From NCBI RefSeq assembly GCF_016236915.1, contig NZ_JAEHOK010000006.1:1-64000 (forward strand): a stretch of 64,000 nucleotides of DNA, read 5' to 3'. Source of the stretch: Salegentibacter maritimus. GTDB taxonomy: Bacteria > Bacteroidota > Bacteroidia > Flavobacteriales > Flavobacteriaceae. Made by a program: the position numbers and the translations under genes. This document shows positions 60,092 through 64,000 of this stretch, in pieces. The notes under the pieces are model-generated. The model was given only the letters and a program-made list of their open reading frames with translations. It was not told the origin of the DNA and made no database searches. Position 1 is the stretch's first letter; every line of letters begins with the position of its first letter.

Positions 60092-61066
60092 TTAAACCGT
60101 ACGATTCATAAGCATTTCCCCAAATTCTCGTAAAGGGCGCTTTTTTTCTTCAGAGATTTCAATTTCATCAAGCACCTTAAAAGCCATTTCAGTATATTTT
60201 TCTATTTCAAGCTTTGTTAAAGCTGCGGCCCCACTACTTCTAAAAAGGCTTTTTACCGCATCAATTTTACCCGCAGTCTCAACAGGATTTATAGTATACA
60301 AATGTTCCAACTGGCGCGCCTCGCTTTCTCCTGAAGCCTCCAGAGATTTTAAATAAAGAAAAGTCTTTTTATTTTCTATAATATCTCCTCCAGGCTGCTT
60401 CCCAAAAGTCTCAGGGTCTCCAAAAGCATCTAAATAATCGTCTTGAAGCTGGAATGCAATACCCAATAAGCGTCCAAATTCATATACAGATTCTTTATTT
60501 ACGGCCGAAGTATTGGCCACAATGGCGCCCATTTGCAATGAAGCCCCTACCAGCACAGCAGTTTTGTACTCTATCATTTTAAGATAGTCCTCAATGGTAA
60601 CATCATCTCTAGACTCAAAATCTATATCATATTGCTGACCTTCACAAACCTGCATAGCAGTTTTACTAAACAATTTTGCCAATTCCTGAAAAGTCTCACT
60701 CCCATAATTTTCAAATAGTTGATAGGCATTTATCAACATAGCATCACCCGATAAAATTCCGGTGTTAATATCCCACCGCTCGTGCACGGTCTGCTTCCCC
60801 CTGCGCAAAGGCGCATCATCCATAATATCGTCGTGAACCAAAGAGAAATTGTGAAATATCTCTATGGCCAGGGCAGCATCCAGGGCTTTTTCATAATTGG
60901 CTTCAAAAATTTCAGCAGACATCAATACTAACACCGGCCTTAAACGCTTTCCTCCCAAACCAAGAATATAACGCATAGGGTTATAAAGGTTCTCGGGCTC
61001 TTTCACCTCTATTTTATAATCCAGATATTCCTGAAAAGCTTCTCTATATTGAGAAATAGACTTCAT
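60092..61066 (-). CDS. trans-polyprenyl diphosphate synthase
   Basis: The 324-residue enzyme adds isopentenyl units to build a polyprenyl chain, for menaquinone or carotenoids. The two Asp-rich motifs are LVHDDIMDDAPLRRGKQTVH (DDxxD) and FQLQDDYLDAFGD; GLGGKRLRPVLVLMSAEIF precedes the first. The first motif is DDIMD, and two residues apart the aromatic that would shorten the product is not evident; product length cannot be read safely. It diverges from the efflux operon. Confidence 0.93.
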   Translation of the reverse strand: MKSISQYREAFQEYLDYKIEVKEPENLYNPMRYILGLGGKRLRPVLVLMSAEIFEANYEKALDAALAIEIFHNFSLVHDDIMDDAPLRRGKQTVHERWDINTGILSGDAMLINAYQLFENYGSETFQELAKLFSKTAMQVCEGQQYDIDFESRDDVTIEDYLKMIEYKTAVLVGASLQMGAIVANTSAVNKESVYEFGRLLGIAFQLQDDYLDAFGDPETFGKQPGGDIIENKKTFLYLKSLEASGESEARQLEHLYTINPVETAGKIDAVKSLFRSSGAAALTKLEIEKYTEMAFKVLDEIEISEEKKRPLREFGEMLMNRTV

Positions 61067-61156
61067 ACCAAAAAATTTTCCGGCTAAAATACATTAATTG
61101 AAACTATTTCAAATTCGTAGAATAAGTTAAATTATCTTAAACCTTAGAAACTTTTC

Positions 61157-61187
61157 TTGTATCATAAGTTTCCATGACCTAATTTTG
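61157..61187 (+). promoter_or_regulatory. promoter of the tetR-tolC-adaptor operon
   Basis: TTG at 61157-61159 and TAATTTTG at 61180-61187 are 20 bases apart. The end of the box includes a TTG that gene callers may take as the start; the true start is then the GTG at 61212. Confidence 0.75.
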
Positions 61188-61211
61188 CACAAAAATTTCA
61201 AGAGAAATAAC

Positions 61212-61829
61212 GTGAAAGAAGCAATTCAAACTACAGCTACCAACCTCTTCTTAAAACTAGGTTTTAAGAGTGTAACTATGGACGACATTGCAGAAGAAAT
61301 GGGCATTTCCAAAAAAACTATTTATGCGCATTACAGCAACAAGTCTATGCTTATTGAAGGCAGTGTTTGGCAACTAATGGAAGAAATAAACACTGGTATA
61401 AAGTCTTTACGCGCAAAAAAACTAAATCCCATCGTAGAGAATTTTGAGGTAAAAGTATATGTACAGCGTATGCTTAAAAATGAAAAGACATCACCCCAAT
61501 TTCAACTTAAAAAGTATTACCCCAAGATATATAACACAATTCGCAACAAGAAATTTGAAATCGCACAACATTCTATAATAGAGAATTTGGAGCGAGGTAT
61601 TAAAAGTGGTCATTACCGCCCTAACATTTCCATTTCTTTTGTGAGCAGGCTTTATTTTGCCAGCTTATTAGCCATTAAGGATAAAAACCTTTTTCCAGAG
61701 GAAGAGTACAGCAACAATAAACTCATGGATTATTTACTGGAATATCATTTAAGAGCTATATGTACTCCAAAAGGCCTAAAAGTTTTAGAAGATTTACTAA
61801 TCAAGAACAAAGAAAAAAATGAAATATAG
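61212..61829 (+). CDS. TetR/AcrR-family regulator of an efflux operon
   Basis: The regulator begins with GTG (VKEAIQTTATNLFLKLGFKSVTMDDIAEEMGISKKTIYAHYSNKSMLIEG), a typical TetR helix-turn-helix domain. The C-terminal part is a ligand-binding helical domain. It has 205 residues from this start. It overlaps the tolC start by 11 bases and is the first gene of the operon, so it probably represses its own transcription and that of the pump until a substrate binds. Confidence 0.92.
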   Translation: MKEAIQTTATNLFLKLGFKSVTMDDIAEEMGISKKTIYAHYSNKSMLIEGSVWQLMEEINTGIKSLRAKKLNPIVENFEVKVYVQRMLKNEKTSPQFQLKKYYPKIYNTIRNKKFEIAQHSIIENLERGIKSGHYRPNISISFVSRLYFASLLAIKDKNLFPEEEYSNNKLMDYLLEYHLRAICTPKGLKVLEDLLIKNKEKNEI

Positions 61830-63174
61830 ACACCTGTTACTTTTACTGATTTCTATAAGCAGTATGGCCCAGGAAACTTCCCAAAGTTACAGTTTCTCCA
61901 TGGAGGAAGCCATTGAATTTGGTTTAGAAAATAATTACACATCGGTAAATGCACAAAAAGATATTGAGATAGCCCTTAAACAAAAATGGGAAATTATTGC
62001 CCAGGGATTACCGCAAATAAGTGCTACTGCCGATTATCAAAATTATCTCAAACAGCCCGTCACCTTACTTCCGGCTGAAATAACCGGCGGCGAACCCGGC
62101 ACTTTTACCCCGGTAACTTTTGGTACCGAGCAAAATGTAAATGCTACGGCCACCTGGAACCAATTAATTTTTGACGGGTCTTATATAGTAGGTATTCAAT
62201 CAGCCAGAACTTTGCTTCAAATTTCCGAAAATGCCAAAACGAAAACCAATCTTGAGATAAAGAAGGCGGTAATTAATGCCTACGGCAATGTGTTACTGGC
62301 CGAGGAAAATGTAGCTATTCTTCAAAAAAATGTAGAAAACGTACAGAAGAACTACGATGAGACCAACGAAATCTATAAAAACGGGCTTACAGAACAGGAG
62401 GATGTAGAACAACTGGAAATCACCTTACTTAACTTAAAAAACAATTTAAGCCGAAGCAAACGTATGCGGGATATTGCTTATGAAATGTTTAATTTAACAC
62501 TTGGGATTCCCGTTGAAATTCCCGTTAACCTAACCGAAGAACTGGATAACCTGGCGATGGAATATTTCGACCTGTCTCTATTACAAAAAGAAGTTCCGGT
62601 AGAAGAAAATATAGATTACCGCATTGCTGCGAATACAGCAGAGTCTCGTGAAATAGAGGTAAAGCTGGAAAAATCTAAAGCACTTCCTTCACTTACCGGA
62701 TTTCTAAATTACGGCGTACAGGGGTTTAGCCAGGAATTCACTTTTTTAAATGAAGACCAGGAATATTTTGGGCAATCTATTTTAGGCTTAAGCTTAAACA
62801 TCCCAATTTTAAGTAGCGGTATGCGTAGTGCCAGAACACAGCAAAAACAAATTGCCTACGAACAGGCCATGATAGAACTGGAACAAACAGAAAACGAAGT
62901 AAAACGCAAGATCAATTCGGCCAAAAGCGATTATGAGTTTAGCCTGGAAAATTACCAAAACCAAAAGAAAAATCTTGAACTTGCAGAAAGGATAGAGAGT
63001 AAAAATCAAATAAAGTTTTTTGAAGGAATTGCCAGTAGTTTTGAGTTAAGCGAAGCACAACGCCAACTCTACCAGGCACAACAAGACTTTTTACAGTCTA
63101 TGCTTGATGTAATAACTGCCAAAGTAGAATTAGAAAACCTCCTGGACACCAGAAAATATAACAATGAAGATTAA
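61819..63174 (+). CDS. TolC-family outer-membrane efflux protein
   Basis: The 451-residue protein has a signal peptide (1-17, ISSMAQ) and two repeats of the long-helix TolC domain: YSFSMEEAIEFGLENNYTSVNAQKDIEIALKQKWEIIAQGLPQISATADYQNYL in the first, and the later IAYEQAMIELEQTENEVKRKINSAKSDYEFSLENYQNQKKNLELAERI. It forms the outer-membrane channel of the pump, partner of the downstream adaptor. It overlaps the regulator gene by 11 bases. Confidence 0.93.
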   Translation: MKYRHLLLLLISISSMAQETSQSYSFSMEEAIEFGLENNYTSVNAQKDIEIALKQKWEIIAQGLPQISATADYQNYLKQPVTLLPAEITGGEPGTFTPVTFGTEQNVNATATWNQLIFDGSYIVGIQSARTLLQISENAKTKTNLEIKKAVINAYGNVLLAEENVAILQKNVENVQKNYDETNEIYKNGLTEQEDVEQLEITLLNLKNNLSRSKRMRDIAYEMFNLTLGIPVEIPVNLTEELDNLAMEYFDLSLLQKEVPVEENIDYRIAANTAESREIEVKLEKSKALPSLTGFLNYGVQGFSQEFTFLNEDQEYFGQSILGLSLNIPILSSGMRSARTQQKQIAYEQAMIELEQTENEVKRKINSAKSDYEFSLENYQNQKKNLELAERIESKNQIKFFEGIASSFELSEAQRQLYQAQQDFLQSMLDVITAKVELENLLDTRKYNNED

Positions 63175-63196
63175 ATATACCCATCAAATAACAACA

Positions 63197-64000
63197 ATGA
63201 AAAAGTTAGCTGTTTTAATAAGTATTCCGCTTTTTTTGCTCTCCTGTGGAAATAAAGAAGAAGGAAAATCTATAGATGAACTTATAGAAAGTGAGAACCT
63301 CACAGAGATTAAAGCCAAAAAAACAGAATTGAGCAAAGAGCAAAGCGGCCTTACACAAAAGCTTGATAAACTTGACCAGGCTATAAATAGATTGGACAAG
63401 AGTAGACGTCTTGATCTCATTATGACGCAAGAAATAACTGACACTCTATTTAAGCATTATGCAGAAGTACAGGGGGATGTTGCAACTGATGAAAATATTG
63501 TAATCTATGCCGAGTTTTCAGGAATTCTTCAGGACGTACGCGTAAAAGAAGGAGCCCAGGTAAGCAAAGGCCAGGTACTTGCTAAAATAGATGATGGCGG
63601 ACTCTCAAGCGAATTAGCTCAATTAGAAACCCAGGCTACTTTAGCAAAAACCACTTTTGAGCGCCAGCAGCGTTTGTGGGAGCAAAATATTGGATCTGAG
63701 ATGCAGTATTTAGAAGCCAAAACCAATTACGAATCTATGCAGAATTCTGTAAACAGATTAAAATCCCAACTAAACAAAACTATTGTAAGAGCTCCCTTTA
63801 GCGGAATTATAGACGAGGTAATTACCGAAGAAGGGGAAGTAGTAAGCCCTGGGCAAAGTCGGTTATTTCGCCTGGTAAGCTTAAAGAATATGTATGTAGA
63901 GGCCGATGTTCCCGAGGGTTATTTAAACAAAATAAACAAGGGCACCGAGGTAATTGTAGAAATAAGCTCTTTAGGCCGTGAATTTGAAGGTGAAGTAAGA
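63197..64000 (+). CDS. efflux RND periplasmic adaptor (HlyD-like), cut by window end
   Basis: The frame is open from ATG 63197 to the last base (268 codons). The product starts MKKLAVLISIPLFLLSCGNK, a lipoprotein signal with Cys17, then a coiled-coil-prone Lys/Glu-rich stretch (KAKKTELSKEQSGLTQKLDKL), the beta-barrel/lipoyl part EFSGILQDVRVKEGAQ, a hairpin with the GGLSSELAQLETQ segment, and INRAPFSGIIDEVITEEGEV-like return strand (written IVRAPFSGII). It is the membrane-fusion partner of TolC; the RND pump gene should follow beyond the window. Confidence 0.93.
   Translation, partial: MKKLAVLISIPLFLLSCGNKEEGKSIDELIESENLTEIKAKKTELSKEQSGLTQKLDKLDQAINRLDKSRRLDLIMTQEITDTLFKHYAEVQGDVATDENIVIYAEFSGILQDVRVKEGAQVSKGQVLAKIDDGGLSSELAQLETQATLAKTTFERQQRLWEQNIGSEMQYLEAKTNYESMQNSVNRLKSQLNKTIVRAPFSGIIDEVITEEGEVVSPGQSRLFRLVSLKNMYVEADVPEGYLNKINKGTEVIVEISSLGREFEGEVR

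Noticed and set aside
61185-61211. TTG at 61185 as start of the TetR regulator
   Set aside because: It lies in the promoter -7 box; GTG at 61212 leaves a normal TetR N-terminus.

Overview
The window is 64 kb of chromosome from a marine-type Flavobacteriaceae (Bacteroidota), most like Gramella, Salegentibacter or Zunongwangia; this genus-level guess is inference. The evidence is low GC, near absence of Shine-Dalgarno sites, promoters of the Bacteroidota type (TTG, 19-20 bases, TAnnTTTG), type IX secretion C-terminal domains, a SusC-style TonB receptor with a carboxypeptidase-like N-domain, and families largely confined to this phylum (DUF4271, DUF4296, DUF5686, Bacteroidota-type dihydroorotase).

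Layout. 1-1200: a nearly complete IS110-family element on the minus strand, with a non-coding end that looks like a bridge RNA, inserted in a dispersed palindromic intergenic repeat. 1.3-5.2 kb: a lipoprotein, then rplM-rpsI, rpsB and tsf with two structured leaders. 5.2-8.4 kb: trmN6, glutaryl-CoA dehydrogenase, a Cys-rich miniprotein and a DUF3050 protein, followed by a cluster of dispersed repeats. 8.8-13.5 kb (minus): ferredoxin, its reductase, NifU-like and Mrp proteins for iron-sulfur metabolism, an alkyltransferase-like protein, LysE and trmB. 13.5-24 kb: a MurG-like glycosyltransferase converging on a PhoR/PhoB-like pair, then a secreted beta-helix lipoprotein, TonB receptor, two T9SS-substrate proteins and a LuxE-like protein. 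24-36 kb: tyrS, an epimerase, pyrimidine, glycan and haem genes, pckA, saccharopine dehydrogenase with an Lrp regulator, and ferritin. 36-49 kb: a membrane metallopeptidase, pyrH-frr, a DUF5686 outer-membrane protein, an MMPL exporter, asnS, a pseudouridine synthase, rpoN, a membrane protein and a PorT-like barrel. 49-55.7 kb: an ExbB/ExbD operon, tRNA-Ser, asparaginase, acyltransferase, TatD, a retropepsin and an unlisted 37-residue membrane protein. 55.8-64 kb: odhB-odhA, a polyprenyl synthase and a TetR-TolC-adaptor efflux operon cut by the window end.

Most of the window is housekeeping. The strongest unusual signal is the IS110 non-coding end: two stem-loops carry short segments that match, in the order and polarity expected of a bridge RNA, the host repeat (target) and the element's own ends (donor), with a shared TC core. 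Others worth a second look are an 11-bp-phased direct repeat resembling a Pho box before the TonB-receptor operon, start-codon-sequestering hairpin at the 37-residue ORF, a set of apparently leaderless genes, and two near-identical terminators bracketing one T9SS-substrate gene.
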